Below are positions 35,280 to 43,909 of a stretch of DNA of 61,279 nucleotides, one piece after another (position 1 is the first letter of the stretch; each line of letters starts with the position of its first letter). The notes beneath the pieces were generated by a model that saw only the letters and a program-made list of their open reading frames with translations, was not told the DNA's origin and searched no databases. Position numbers and translations under genes: made by a program. This DNA is from a virus. The stretch is taken from positions 1-61,279 of the IMG/VR virus record IMGVR_UViG_3300046458_000047. One strand, written 5' to 3'.

Positions 35280-35897
35280 TTAGAAAAATTGAGCCTTGGT
35301 GCGATAGGGGGCGTTGTGCTGGCCTCGAACGTTGATGCCGGTCAGCTCGTTAATGCGCTGGTCGAAACGGGCGGCGTAGAAGGCAGCGCGGTTGACGTCG
35401 GTGAACTGCCGGGCCGGCGTCATGAGGATTTCAGCCAGCGCACCGTCAGCAATGGCCGTGCTGTACAAGGTGCCGAGAAAGTCCGGCAGGGTTTGCGCCT
35501 CGTCGGCCGGACGTAGCACGGTCGACAGCGACAAGGTGCCGCTACACACCGGAATCACGCGCACGCTGCCGGTGGTCAACTGGGTAATCCAGCGCGCCAC
35601 GTCGCCTTGGCGCAGGCGCCAGTTCGGCTCACGGGTTTCCAGCCAGTCCAGCGATACCGGGTCAATCTTCGAGTCGTTGAACCGGGCGCTTTCGATCTCA
35701 AACAGCACCGCGTCAACCGGCACGCACACCACGTCGCAACTGTCCGGCGTCACCGTGAAGGTGTCGCAGTCGCGCCACAGCCGCGTGCGCTCACAGAAGC
35801 GTTGCGCGGCGACAATGACGGCGGCCAAGGCGGTTGGCTCAGCCACACCGGGCGCATACGGCAGGATTTTCGGCAGGAAAACGTCGGGCTCGATCAT
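35280..35897 (-). CDS. Tail adaptor (gatekeeper/tubular A-like) protein
   Basis: A 205-residue protein with ALAAVIVAAQRFCERTRLWRD near the start, a beta-rich middle, and an N-R-A-A-F-Y-A-A-R-F-D-Q-R helix near the C-terminus. This helix-beta-helix outline is that of podovirus head-tail adaptors (T7 gp11/P22 gp4 roles). It overlaps the preceding adaptor gene by four bases. Confidence 0.65.
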   Translation of the reverse strand: MIEPDVFLPKILPYAPGVAEPTALAAVIVAAQRFCERTRLWRDCDTFTVTPDSCDVVCVPVDAVLFEIESARFNDSKIDPVSLDWLETREPNWRLRQGDVARWITQLTTGSVRVIPVCSGTLSLSTVLRPADEAQTLPDFLGTLYSTAIADGALAEILMTPARQFTDVNRAAFYAARFDQRINELTGINVRGQHNAPYRTKAQFF

Positions 35898-36577
35898 GCC
35901 GGCACCTTATTGGTCGGGGTTGTGGTCTGCTCGCCCTGCTCGCCCGTGCCCATCGAGGCGATGAACGCCTGGTAGTAACCGGTGGCCATGGCCGCGTTGG
36001 CGTACTCGTTGTCTTTGCCGAAGGCGCGATACAGCATGTAGTTGAGGATGGAGTCGGAAAACTCGACGTTCACCGACAGGTAATCAGCCTCGGCGTCAGC
36101 CGCGACCGGCAGGACCGACAGCAAGGCCTCAACCATCGTGTTGGGCATGGCAGGCGGGTAGACGTAGAAAATGGCCGGCGTGCGATCGTCGTAGGTGTAG
36201 TGACGGATCGATGCCGACTTTTTCATCGTGTGCCAGTCGGGATTGGTCGCATCCAGCAGTTGCCGGTCGGTCAGGCGCACCACGCGCCCGGGCGTGTACG
36301 AATCACCCGCGACGTTGCGCACGATGTCGATGAGTTGAACCACCGAATCATCCAGGTGCTGCAAGGTGCCCGACTCCAAGGCGAAGATCGTGCGCCGCGC
36401 ACCGGCTGCCGGCTTCAAGCGAATCAGGGCGCCGACGCCTTCATTCATCCAAGAAATCAGCTCGGCTACGGGCCACCGTACATTGCTCTCGTCCTGTAGC
36501 AGAACAGAGGCCCGGTACAACAGGTCCGACACCTGAATCGGTCGTGCCTCGGCGAAGTAATCCACAACAATGGCCAT
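35894..36577 (-). CDS. DUF6682-type phage adaptor protein
   Basis: A 227-residue protein. Residues 15-60 (VSDLLYRASVLLQDESNVRW, then ELISWMNEG) and the later YPPAMPNTMVEALLSVLP and SILNYMLYRAFGKDNEYA blocks match the family of phage adaptors I know as DUF6682, which occur with N4gp56-type capsids. Likely the portal-proximal ring of the tail. It is directly upstream of, and overlaps, the second adaptor. Confidence 0.75.
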   Translation of the reverse strand: MAIVVDYFAEARPIQVSDLLYRASVLLQDESNVRWPVAELISWMNEGVGALIRLKPAAGARRTIFALESGTLQHLDDSVVQLIDIVRNVAGDSYTPGRVVRLTDRQLLDATNPDWHTMKKSASIRHYTYDDRTPAIFYVYPPAMPNTMVEALLSVLPVAADAEADYLSVNVEFSDSILNYMLYRAFGKDNEYANAAMATGYYQAFIASMGTGEQGEQTTTPTNKVPA

Positions 36578-36588
36578 GGCTCGCTCCT

Positions 36589-37176
36589 TCAGGCTGCGCG
36601 ATAAATGATGCCGTCAAGGCAGGTCATGGCGCCGTCGACCGCCGTCTCGGCCTTGATGTCACCGGCCGGGTTCACGCGAATCATGCCGATGCCGCTGTTG
36701 TGAGCCACCGGAAACAGGACCACGCCGGGCGGCCGGTAGCCCACCGGCACCGTGCCGAGGACGGTCCCGCCCGTGATGATGCCGTTCTTCATGCCGCCTT
36801 CGAGCATCACCATGCCGTTGCCCAGCTTGGTCGCCCGTGGGATCAGCAGGCCCACGCCGGTCGGGTCGAATGGCACCCAACTGTTGGTCAAGGTGATGAG
36901 GGTCGAGGCGAGGTCCACCGGGTCGTACATCAGGATGTCGTAGGTGGTCGTGAGCCACACACCGTCAACGAACACTTCCAGGTTGTAGCGGCCATTGACG
37001 GCGTAGAACGCGAAGCGTCCCACTTCCCCCATGGTGATGGGGTTGGGCGTGACATCAGCACTATTGTTGCTGTTGTAGATCGTCACCAGCGTGCCGGCCG
37101 AGTTGGTCACTCGCACCTGGGCGCCGATGATCGCGTTGCCGCGCCGATCCAAAATAGTGTTGATGTACTTCTGCAT
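36589..37176 (-). CDS. Tail-associated protein with fibre-like C-terminus
   Basis: A 195-residue protein. Residues 1-75 (QKYINTILDRRGNAIIGAQV and on) look like a carboxypeptidase-regulatory/Ig-like beta domain; the rest, with LGNGMVMLEGGMKNG and GTVPVGYRPPGVVLFPVAHN, resembles the small host-binding domain seen at the end of phage fibres and baseplate proteins. Could be a short fibre or head spike. Confidence 0.6.
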   Translation of the reverse strand: MQKYINTILDRRGNAIIGAQVRVTNSAGTLVTIYNSNNSADVTPNPITMGEVGRFAFYAVNGRYNLEVFVDGVWLTTTYDILMYDPVDLASTLITLTNSWVPFDPTGVGLLIPRATKLGNGMVMLEGGMKNGIITGGTVLGTVPVGYRPPGVVLFPVAHNSGIGMIRVNPAGDIKAETAVDGAMTCLDGIIYRAA

Positions 37177-37178
37177 GG

Positions 37179-37856
37179 TTATTCCCCTTCGGCCAGCAGT
37201 TCACGCAAACGCGCCGGCCCTGCTTTGCCATTGGGTTTCTTGCCGAACTTGGTCAGGTACTGCGCTTGCAGGTCGGCGAGCTCGTCAGCGGCCGTAGCGT
37301 CCGGGGCGTTGCTCGACTCGGCGCCGCTCAAGCTCCCACCGTGCGAAACGGGCGCTGTCTCGGGGGTCGACTTTGCTGGCGGTTCTTCGTCGGTTGGCTC
37401 TTCGCTGTCGACGTCGCTCTCGTCCAGGTCGTCCAGCGCGAGGTCGATCAGGTCGTTGCGGTCGGCTTCGGCGAGCTGATTCCATTCGCGGGTGGTCAGC
37501 GCGCTCAGCTCCAGGGCGTGAAACACGGCATCGCCAATTTCGACACGACGGCCACCCACGACGACGCTGGCCGGGTGTACGGTGCTGCCCTTTATCACGT
37601 CTTCATCGACCGGGGCCAAGACTGGCGCGCTCGGTGGCAGAAGGTGTTCAGCAATGGCGGGCTTGAGCGCTTCAGGCACGGGCTTGTTGCCCGGCAAACA
37701 GTAGGCTTCGCTGATGCTCAACAGCCTGGCCAGGTGCGCGGAGTCGGTGACTTCGCAGACGTGGCGGCCTTGCGCATCAACTTCAAATTGGTAGGTGGTT
37801 TCACCCAAGGTCACAGTGGTCGGTGGTGTACGACGCAAGATGCACTCAATTTTCAT
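37179..37856 (-). CDS. Head-associated protein with C-terminal HeH/SAP-like motif
   Basis: A 225-residue protein. The N-terminus (KIECILRRTPPTTVTLGETTY) is beta-rich; residues about 130-190 are acidic low complexity (DDLDESDVDSEEPTDEEPP). The last 35 residues, ELADLQAQYLTKFGKKPNG and ARLRELLAEGE, form a helix-extension-helix motif used to bind nucleic acid. By place a capsid-related protein. A terminator follows the upstream gene, so it may be expressed at lower level. Confidence 0.6.
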   Translation of the reverse strand: MKIECILRRTPPTTVTLGETTYQFEVDAQGRHVCEVTDSAHLARLLSISEAYCLPGNKPVPEALKPAIAEHLLPPSAPVLAPVDEDVIKGSTVHPASVVVGGRRVEIGDAVFHALELSALTTREWNQLAEADRNDLIDLALDDLDESDVDSEEPTDEEPPAKSTPETAPVSHGGSLSGAESSNAPDATAADELADLQAQYLTKFGKKPNGKAGPARLRELLAEGE

Positions 37857-37880
37857 GTGGGAGCCCTAACTGGTGGGTAC

Positions 37881-37906
37881 AAAAAAGGACCGGCCTAGAC
37901 CGGCCC
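37881..37906 (-). terminator. Terminator downstream of the capsid genes
   Basis: On the minus strand GGGCCGG and CCGGTCC form a 7-bp stem (one GU pair) with a 6-base loop, followed by TTTTTT. It lies after the decoration-like gene and would reduce transcription into the tail genes. Confidence 0.7.
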
Positions 37907-37921
37907 TTTCTGGCCTTTCGG

Positions 37922-38356
37922 TTACTGCTTGGTGAACAGAATCAGCTCGATCACCTGCCCGGTCTGCACGATCGGAGAGCCCAGCACCTTCACGCCGATG
38001 CCGCGATCAGCCGCGATCGGCAGAACACGGAAAGCGGCGGGGTTGACGGTGCGTGCCACGGCGTTATCGGTCGCGGCAATGAACAGTTCAGTACCGGAGG
38101 TACGCGCTGGGTCAGTGCTGCCGAGGGTGCCGGACATGATCCCGACGTTGAAGGTCGCCGCACCCACTTCATCGACGATCAGAATCGCATCGACGATGGT
38201 GTGGTACGCCGGCAGGATGGCCAGCTCGATGATGTCGTTGGCCGCCACGTCCTTGAGGACTTTGAAGGTGTACTTCTCGGCCACGACGCTGCCTGCTTCC
38301 TCAGAAACCGGAGCCTGCTTGCGACCGATGGCCCAATCGGATTGAACAATAGCCAT
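37922..38356 (-). CDS. Capsid decoration/accessory protein
   Basis: A 144-residue beta-rich protein starting MAIVQSDWAIGRKQAPVSEE. It includes VLKDVAANDIIELAILPAYHT and IVDAILIVDEVGAATFNVGI. Proteins of this size and composition directly follow N4gp56 capsid genes and serve as decoration or minor head proteins. It is 14 bases behind the capsid gene. Confidence 0.68.
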   Translation of the reverse strand: MAIVQSDWAIGRKQAPVSEEAGSVVAEKYTFKVLKDVAANDIIELAILPAYHTIVDAILIVDEVGAATFNVGIMSGTLGSTDPARTSGTELFIAATDNAVARTVNPAAFRVLPIAADRGIGVKVLGSPIVQTGQVIELILFTKQ

Positions 38357-38370
38357 GGGGGTATCTCCTG

Positions 38371-39468
38371 TTAGGCGTTAGGGTCGACGCAAGCGGTGTC
38401 GAGGGACAGCACGCCGAAGTCGCGGGAGTTGAAGCGGGACTTCTTCATGCCGAAGATGGCGCCCGCCGCTACCGTTGGTTCGTTGTCGTAGTCCTTCATT
38501 TCCTCTTTCCACGACCAGCGCATGCCACCGGCAGTACCGAAGGCCACCACGCCGGCTTGACGGCCCATGAACAGGGCGCGACCGGCTTGCACAGTGGAGC
38601 CCGCGCCGTAGTCGTCGAAACGAATGGCGTTGCGGTGTTCGTGAAGGACGACGTTCTTGATCATCCCCAACCCGCCTTTGAAGATCGGGTTGTTACGACC
38701 TTCGGCGGCGGCTGCGGCCTTCTGGATGTCCAGCCACTGGCCACCCGACGCGGTGCGCAGGTCGTGAGCCTGGAAGGGGTTCATGACCAGGACGTAATGC
38801 TCTTCGCCGTCGATGGACACGGGCACCATGTTCGCGGCTTCCGGGTCTTGCGCTTGGAGCATGGTCGACTTGACCTGTGCCTTCTCGACCAGCAGGGTCG
38901 ACATCTTGTCGGCTGCGGTCAGGGACAGTTTCGACGTGGCCACACCGCCGTACAGCAAGTGCCCGGCATCCGGTGGCTGAATCGGGTTGCTGGCACGGCC
39001 CTGCCAGTCGGGGGCAAACAAGAAGTCCTTGTTGATCCCGCGTGCGCCCGACAGGTAGATGAACATCATCTCGTCGTAGAAACGGGACCAGTAATCCGAC
39101 AGCAGACGACGGGCGTTGCCGCGCAGATTGAGGTTGGTGCGCTTGCGGGTCATGGCGCCGCCAGCCGATACGGCGTGCCGCACCTGGTCAATCGCCACTT
39201 CGTCGGTGTAATACTTCTGCGATTCTTCCTTGCCTTCGAGACGGGCATCGCCTTCGGTGGCTTCACCGCGCAGTTGTACCGACAGGTCGAAGCTCACGCG
39301 GTCGCCCGCATCGCTTTCCAGTTCGGTTTTACGCTGGATGATGCTGTTTTCGTCGGTGCCAACGAATTTTTTTTCGAAGTAGGCTTTTTTGATTTGATCG
39401 ACGGCCAGACCGGTCGACCACGCTTTCTGTGCTTTGGGATCACCCCAAGCAATGACTGTAGAGCCCAT
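38371..39468 (-). CDS. N4gp56-family major capsid protein
   Basis: A 365-residue HK97-fold capsid protein of the N4gp56 family. Landmarks are WSTGLAVDQIKKAYFEKKFVG, the FDLSVQLRGEATEGDARLEG block, a DQVRHAVSAGGAMTRKRTNL segment, and the late HYVLVMNPFQAHDLR and GMRWSWKEEMKDYDNEP. It has its own Shine-Dalgarno (GTGAGGG) and a promoter-like gap before it, consistent with high expression. It assembles the head with the scaffold encoded upstream. Confidence 0.93.
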   Translation of the reverse strand: MGSTVIAWGDPKAQKAWSTGLAVDQIKKAYFEKKFVGTDENSIIQRKTELESDAGDRVSFDLSVQLRGEATEGDARLEGKEESQKYYTDEVAIDQVRHAVSAGGAMTRKRTNLNLRGNARRLLSDYWSRFYDEMMFIYLSGARGINKDFLFAPDWQGRASNPIQPPDAGHLLYGGVATSKLSLTAADKMSTLLVEKAQVKSTMLQAQDPEAANMVPVSIDGEEHYVLVMNPFQAHDLRTASGGQWLDIQKAAAAAEGRNNPIFKGGLGMIKNVVLHEHRNAIRFDDYGAGSTVQAGRALFMGRQAGVVAFGTAGGMRWSWKEEMKDYDNEPTVAAGAIFGMKKSRFNSRDFGVLSLDTACVDPNA

Positions 39469-39530
39469 AGGACTACCCTCACTGTGAATGAAAAAGATCA
39501 GTCACATAGGCAGCTCCTGCGCTCTACGTT

Positions 39531-39572
39531 GGTCTGATTATCAATCTGGCGGTTCGCTTTTGCAACCGCCAG
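39531..39572 (-). promoter_or_regulatory. Hairpin and 17-bp motif in front of the capsid gene
   Basis: A perfect 9-bp stem CTGGCGGTT (39546-39554) and AACCGCCAG (39564-39572) lies between the CsrA-like gene and the capsid gene. Next to it GGTCTGATTATCAATCT (39531-39547) is a copy of the dispersed motif with a TGATTATCA core. No T-run follows on the minus strand. It may be an attenuator or processing site plus a control site for capsid transcription. Confidence 0.5.
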
Positions 39573-39576
39573 TGTT

Positions 39577-39774
39577 TTAACCCCCCAGCAAGCCCTGGCG
39601 CATGAACTGCGCCGGGGTACTTTCCTCGCTGACACGGGCAATCTTCACGCTGCGATCGGCATCAAACGCCACACGGGCATTGCGGCCTGATTTGTCTTCA
39701 AGGGTCATGACGACAGCGTTCGGCCCTTCGCCGATCTTCACGCTCTCCCCGGGTTTGAGGTCCAATCGCAACAT
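39577..39774 (-). CDS. CsrA/RsmA-like small protein in the capsid operon
   Basis: A 65-residue protein starting MLRLDLKPGESVKIGEGPNAV. It follows the CsrA/RsmA pattern MLxLxRKxGExIxIG, then a beta strand VVMTLEDKSGRNARVAFDAD where CsrA has VKGNQVRIGVNAP, and VKIARVSEE where CsrA has VAVHREEI. Length also fits. CsrA-type dimers bind GGA in mRNA leaders. Here it sits between scaffold and capsid genes, so it may tune virion protein translation; alternatively it is an unrelated beta-barrel of similar size. Confidence 0.55.
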   Translation of the reverse strand: MLRLDLKPGESVKIGEGPNAVVMTLEDKSGRNARVAFDADRSVKIARVSEESTPAQFMRQGLLGG

Positions 39775-39777
39775 GGG

Positions 39778-40680
39778 TCAGGCTCCTGCGGCCAAGTAGG
39801 CGTACTGGTCGGCCTCGCTCAACTTGGCAAAGGCTTTCTCACGGGCGTCCGGTCCCATGCGGTTCAGGTGCGCAAAGCGGTTCTCGTCCGTTTCCGAAAT
39901 GTCCGAGGCCGGCACGTTGGCCAGCGTGGGTGGTGCGTTGATCACCTTCGGCGCGGCTTTGGTGGGCTTGGGCTCGACCTTGCCGGACTTGGCCGGCAGT
40001 ACGCCTTCCTTGACGCACAGGTCATAGGCCTTCTGCATGATTTCCGTCGCGCCCAACTCGGCGTTGACCGGATCGTTGGCCACTTCGATAACAGCCTGGT
40101 TCAGGGTCTTGAAGCGCAGGTTCGACGGGTCGTTGGGAATCTGCACGTCCTTCAGGAAGGTGCTGATTTCCGTGGTCCGTTCGTTCGCGATGCGCTGGTA
40201 CTCCATGTCACGGGCGATTTCTGCCCGGTCAATCTGGCGTTCCAGCGTGCGCTCTTCCTTGTTCAGCTTGTCCAGCGAGGCGTTCAGCTCGCTCGCGGTC
40301 AGCTCGCCGTCGTCAAACAGGGCTGACAGCGCGTTACGCTCTTCGACGATCTTGGTCAGGCGTTCGGTCGCACCGTCCGGGACTTGCGCTACCAGGAGCG
40401 GCTGATGGGTCACGGCTTCGACCTTGGCCGGCTCATCCTTGGTCGGCTCTTCCTCGACCTTCGGATCAGTCTCGACCTTCGCCTCGACTTCAGGCTCGGT
40501 GCGTGGCTCGCTCTTGTCGATCAGGGTGCCGGCGTCTTCAGCCGTCTGCTTGCTGCGCACGGCTTCATCGGCGTTAAACACCGGATCGTCGTCGCTCGCA
40601 CTCTCGATCTGTTCGTTCAGTTCGTCCATTGCGGCCACTTCGGCCTCGGTCAAACCTGCGTTTTCAGTTTCAGTCGACAT
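39778..40680 (-). CDS. Scaffolding protein
   Basis: A 300-residue, very acidic and helical protein (MSTETENAGLTEAEVAAMDE). A Glu/Asp/Lys/Pro-rich N-terminal third is followed by a coiled coil (SELNASLDKLNKEERTLERQ and on) and a C-terminal helical domain ending EADQYAYLAAGA that may bind capsid. Position between portal and capsid is that of podovirus scaffolds, which assemble the procapsid and then leave. Confidence 0.82.
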   Translation of the reverse strand: MSTETENAGLTEAEVAAMDELNEQIESASDDDPVFNADEAVRSKQTAEDAGTLIDKSEPRTEPEVEAKVETDPKVEEEPTKDEPAKVEAVTHQPLLVAQVPDGATERLTKIVEERNALSALFDDGELTASELNASLDKLNKEERTLERQIDRAEIARDMEYQRIANERTTEISTFLKDVQIPNDPSNLRFKTLNQAVIEVANDPVNAELGATEIMQKAYDLCVKEGVLPAKSGKVEPKPTKAAPKVINAPPTLANVPASDISETDENRFAHLNRMGPDAREKAFAKLSEADQYAYLAAGA

Positions 40681-40711
40681 TGCAATACCTCAGTTCAGTG
40701 GGTAGCGGTGC

Positions 40712-42991
40712 TCATTGCGGGGCGCCGGGCACGGGGATGCCTTGCTGCATTTGCTCGGCTGCGCCTGGGACTTGGGGTTGTTGTTGGGCCTGCTGCTCTT
40801 GCATGGCCTGCTCTTGCATGGCCTGTTGCTCTTGCATGGCCTGCTGCTCTTGCGCCATGACCTGCTGGGCTTCTTCTTCGGATTTCGAGACGTAGCCGGC
40901 TTCGTGAAGCAAGGCATCGGCGACGGGCAAGATGGCGGGGTTGAGCGTGGCGACCTGAGCCGTCTCGACGGCCTTCTGCTGCGCGCCGACGTTGCCGGCC
41001 ACGGTGTCGACCATGGTCTTTTGTGCGGTGGTTTCGTTCTTGGCCGACTCGGAGTTGAGCTTGCGCAGTTGCGCCTGAGCCATTTCCTGCTGGAACTGCT
41101 GCGCTTGCGCGGCGGCTTCCTGCGCCTGCTGCTCTTCCGGGGTCAGTTCGGTGGCGTCCGGGTCGCGCATGCCGGTGATTTGGCGAATGCGCTTCACCAT
41201 TTCCTCGCCGTTCGGCAAGTCCAGCTCTTCGATGAGCAAGTCCAGCAACACCATCTGCACTTCGGGCGGCAGGGTCGGCATCATCTGCGTCAACTGCTCG
41301 GCCTGGGCCTGACGCAGGGACGCACGCCATTCGCTGTCACTGATGATGAAGTCGGCTTTGGTCTTGGTGATGTCGTCTTCGGGCAGGCCGGTGTTGATGT
41401 CCACGAACTCGGGTGTGCCGCGTTCGTTGGTGATGCGGAACTGCTTCTCTTCGCCCATGTACTGCTCGCACAGGGAGAGCGTGATTTCCCCGTCGACTTG
41501 GAAGGCGTAGCGAAGGTTGTCGAACAGCTTGCTGGTGGACTTGCTGCCCTGATCCTGACGCGCTTGGATGGCCACGCCGCTCTTGGCGTTGGTGGTCTTG
41601 CCCATCAGCTCGTCGGTGACGCCGGAAATCGACTGAATCATGCCAATCGACTGGCTCATGAACTCCATGTGGGCCGGGGCCAAGTCGCGGTCGACGTTCA
41701 GCTCAAGGAACTTGCCGGCGTTCTTGATGATCACGCCGTCCGGTCGGCTCACTTCCTCCATGAACTCGGCCAGGTTGTCGACGGCCCCGCGATCCATGAC
41801 GGTTTTGTTGGTCGACAGGATGAACAGGGCTTTCGAGGCGCGCTTGTTGATGTCGTCCTGGATGTCGCGCATGGCGCGGATCATCCCGTAAGGCAAGTTG
41901 TCGCGGCCCCGGCGATAGCCCCACACCGGAATGAACGGGAATTTGTTGTGCTTGTACGGGGAGCGGCCGATGTAGCAGATGCCGGTGGTGGTCATGACGC
42001 ACAGGTTCATGGTCATGGCCATGCGTTCGGCCACCACCGACTCCCCGCCTTGCACCAGGGCGGTATGGTTCGGGTCTTCGGGGTCAAACACTTCGCCACG
42101 GCGCTGGCCGGCGATGATCTTCTGCACACGCTCGGGCTTGCGGAACCAGACCTCGATCACGCGCACGCGCTGACGGTCGACAGAGTGGTCGGACACCCCA
42201 CGGGCCAGCGTTTCGCGCTCGTCCTCGGCCCAGTCCATGACTTCATCGCCGTTGGCCAAGTCCGTGCCGAAGCGTTCGCTCGTACTGGCTGAGCGCTCCA
42301 GCATGCGCGCACGACCAGGGAACATCGCGGTGATGACATCGAGGTCGATCCACTTCACGCGGATGACGTAACGGGCGTCGGACAGGTCGAACTCGGTCGA
42401 TGCGCTGTCCCAAAGGATGTTGCGCCACGACTCGTAGCGGTTGTAGATCGGCTCGCCGTCGTCGCGGTCGGTCACGCCGGACTCGATCCAGCCAACCCCC
42501 ACCTTCACGGCGTCTTCAAACGAGCGGCTGCGGTTGAATGGCGTGCGGTTGACGTCACTCAGGTACTTCAGGAGCTGGGTCTTCTTCTGCGCCGGCTTGG
42601 CGTCTTCCTTCCCGCGTGGCAACACCTTGAAGTCACTGCGGCCGCGCTTCTCCGAACCGATTACCCAGTTGATCGACTGAGTGATGACGTTGTAGCAAAT
42701 GGCCGCTTGGCCCCGTTCCTTGAGCTGCTCGGCGTCGGCCTCGCTCCACTGATCGTTGTCGTAGTAGTCCTCGTCAATCGCCTGCTGAAGGCGGTTGTCG
42801 TTCTGCCGGTCCAGCTCGCGTTGGTAGTACCCAAGCAGGCGCCCGTGAAGGTCGACGTTTTCCTCGGCGTCGAACGGGTCAATGGCCCGCTCTACTTCGG
42901 CGTCGTCGCCGTACACGGCCTCTTCATCCGCGATGCGCGAAGCCAAGCCATTCTGTTTGCGGGTGTGGTCTTCGCTGCCGAGGTCGAACAC
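40712..42991 (-). CDS. P22-like portal protein
   Basis: A 759-residue portal. Recognised blocks are DEDYYDNDQWSEADAEQLKER, QAAICYNVITQSINWVIGSEK, and the crown/clip region YRRGRDNLPYGMIRAMRDIQ. The C-terminus is an unusual Gln/Met-rich tract built from QAMQEQ units (about residues 705-735), likely the helical barrel or a flexible tail. It starts with GTG at 42991 after GGAGTAAGG. The portal ring is the DNA entrance and the nucleation point of head assembly. Confidence 0.9.
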   Translation of the reverse strand: MFDLGSEDHTRKQNGLASRIADEEAVYGDDAEVERAIDPFDAEENVDLHGRLLGYYQRELDRQNDNRLQQAIDEDYYDNDQWSEADAEQLKERGQAAICYNVITQSINWVIGSEKRGRSDFKVLPRGKEDAKPAQKKTQLLKYLSDVNRTPFNRSRSFEDAVKVGVGWIESGVTDRDDGEPIYNRYESWRNILWDSASTEFDLSDARYVIRVKWIDLDVITAMFPGRARMLERSASTSERFGTDLANGDEVMDWAEDERETLARGVSDHSVDRQRVRVIEVWFRKPERVQKIIAGQRRGEVFDPEDPNHTALVQGGESVVAERMAMTMNLCVMTTTGICYIGRSPYKHNKFPFIPVWGYRRGRDNLPYGMIRAMRDIQDDINKRASKALFILSTNKTVMDRGAVDNLAEFMEEVSRPDGVIIKNAGKFLELNVDRDLAPAHMEFMSQSIGMIQSISGVTDELMGKTTNAKSGVAIQARQDQGSKSTSKLFDNLRYAFQVDGEITLSLCEQYMGEEKQFRITNERGTPEFVDINTGLPEDDITKTKADFIISDSEWRASLRQAQAEQLTQMMPTLPPEVQMVLLDLLIEELDLPNGEEMVKRIRQITGMRDPDATELTPEEQQAQEAAAQAQQFQQEMAQAQLRKLNSESAKNETTAQKTMVDTVAGNVGAQQKAVETAQVATLNPAILPVADALLHEAGYVSKSEEEAQQVMAQEQQAMQEQQAMQEQAMQEQQAQQQPQVPGAAEQMQQGIPVPGAPQ

Positions 42992-43003
42992 AGGCCTTAC
43001 TCC

Positions 43004-43435
43004 TTAGTATTGGGTGCTCAGGGCGACGGTCTGTTGCCGCCCCATTTCGTCGGTCAACGTCGCGTCGGCCCCGACAAAGGAGCCCAGTACCGGGCGCGGC
43101 GGCATGGTGATGAGGTCAAGCAAGGAGCCGTGGATGGCCTCGGCGATCTTGTGGGTGCGTTGCATCGAGTCCTCGAAGCCCAGCAATTGGGCGAACTCCA
43201 TGGAACGGGTCAGCAGGTAGGTGGGGTCGTCGTACAGGTAGGCCGCTGACAGGGCCACGCAACACGGTTTGCTGCGCAGGGCCACGCCGTCGAACAGCAC
43301 GCGGTAGGTCGGCACCAGGCACAGCACCGGCTCCGACTCATCGAGGTCAGCGCCGTACCAGGTGCCAATCAACGTGATGTCGCCCAGCACGCGGGTGAAG
43401 GCGCGATTGGTCAGGTCCAACACCGGCTTAGTCAT
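43004..43435 (-). CDS. Hypothetical protein between portal and the paralogous cassettes
   Basis: A 143-residue protein starting MTKPVLDLTNRAFTRVLGDI. It includes ETWYGAD-like and PCCVALSAAYLYDDPTYLLT segments and a helical region FAQLLGFEDSMQRTHKIAEA. Not recognised. It overlaps the end of the gene at 43428 by eight bases and precedes the portal by 12, so all three are probably cotranscribed. Confidence 0.55.
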   Translation of the reverse strand: MTKPVLDLTNRAFTRVLGDITLIGTWYGADLDESEPVLCLVPTYRVLFDGVALRSKPCCVALSAAYLYDDPTYLLTRSMEFAQLLGFEDSMQRTHKIAEAIHGSLLDLITMPPRPVLGSFVGADATLTDEMGRQQTVALSTQY

Positions 43436-43796
43436 CGGTGTGGTCCAGGAACTTGCCGGCGCGCTGGTGCAAAAGCGCGACGTACAGCTCCATGGCGTGA
43501 AGCTGCATGTTCATGCGCCCGACTTCGGCAAAGCCGGCGACCTTCTCGGCCTTGCCGCTGCGCAGGAACAGCTCCAGGTCATTGATGCGTTGGTGCAATT
43601 GGCGCAGCTCGGCGATGAGGCGCTGCTGGTGCGGCTCAAGGTCGTCGATGTTGCCCAGTGCGATCGATGAAGCCTCGAAGGGCTCCTTCGGGCACCAACT
43701 GAGATAGCCATCGGCGTGCTTGATGCCGTAACCGGGCCTGTCCTGCCGGGCTTCGGGCCATGCGCTGACGATGTTGCTGGTGACGTACTGAATCAT
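43428..43796 (-). CDS. Acb2-like candidate, paralogue 1
   Basis: A 122-residue protein. Residues 1-52 (NIVSAWPEARQDRPGYGIK, GYLSWCPKEPFEASS) form a small domain; residues 53-122 start EPHQQRLIAELRQLHQRIND and are helical, with NMQLHAMELYVALLHQR. The same layout occurs in the gene at 43910, so the two are paralogues. The PHQQR...helix...M..Y...L..R pattern resembles the Acb2 (T4 Vs.4-type) family that sequesters cyclic nucleotides and blocks CBASS; this is from memory of the family and not certain. It has its own upstream motif and terminator-separated start. Confidence 0.55.
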   Translation of the reverse strand: MIQYVTSNIVSAWPEARQDRPGYGIKHADGYLSWCPKEPFEASSIALGNIDDLEPHQQRLIAELRQLHQRINDLELFLRSGKAEKVAGFAEVGRMNMQLHAMELYVALLHQRAGKFLDHTDD

Positions 43797-43853
43797 TCGT
43801 CTGACTCCGTATGGGTTGAACTGGCGTCAAATGGTGTTATATTCAAAGCTGGT

Positions 43854-43870
43854 AGTTCTATTATCTAACC
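43854..43870 (-). promoter_or_regulatory. 17-bp motif before paralogue 1
   Basis: Minus-strand GGTTAGATAATAGAACT, differing at one base from the copy before paralogue 2. A TATAAC box lies 13 bases downstream on the same strand, suggesting a dedicated promoter. Confidence 0.5.
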
Positions 43871-43879
43871 ACTGGTTAC

Positions 43880-43901
43880 AAAAAAAGGGCGCACGGGCGC
43901 C
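43880..43901 (-). terminator. Terminator after paralogue 2
   Basis: Minus strand GGCGC, CCGT loop, GCGCC, then C and TTTTTTT. It ends the paralogue 2 transcript just before the control region of paralogue 1. Confidence 0.75.
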
Positions 43902-43909
43902 TTGGTGGG

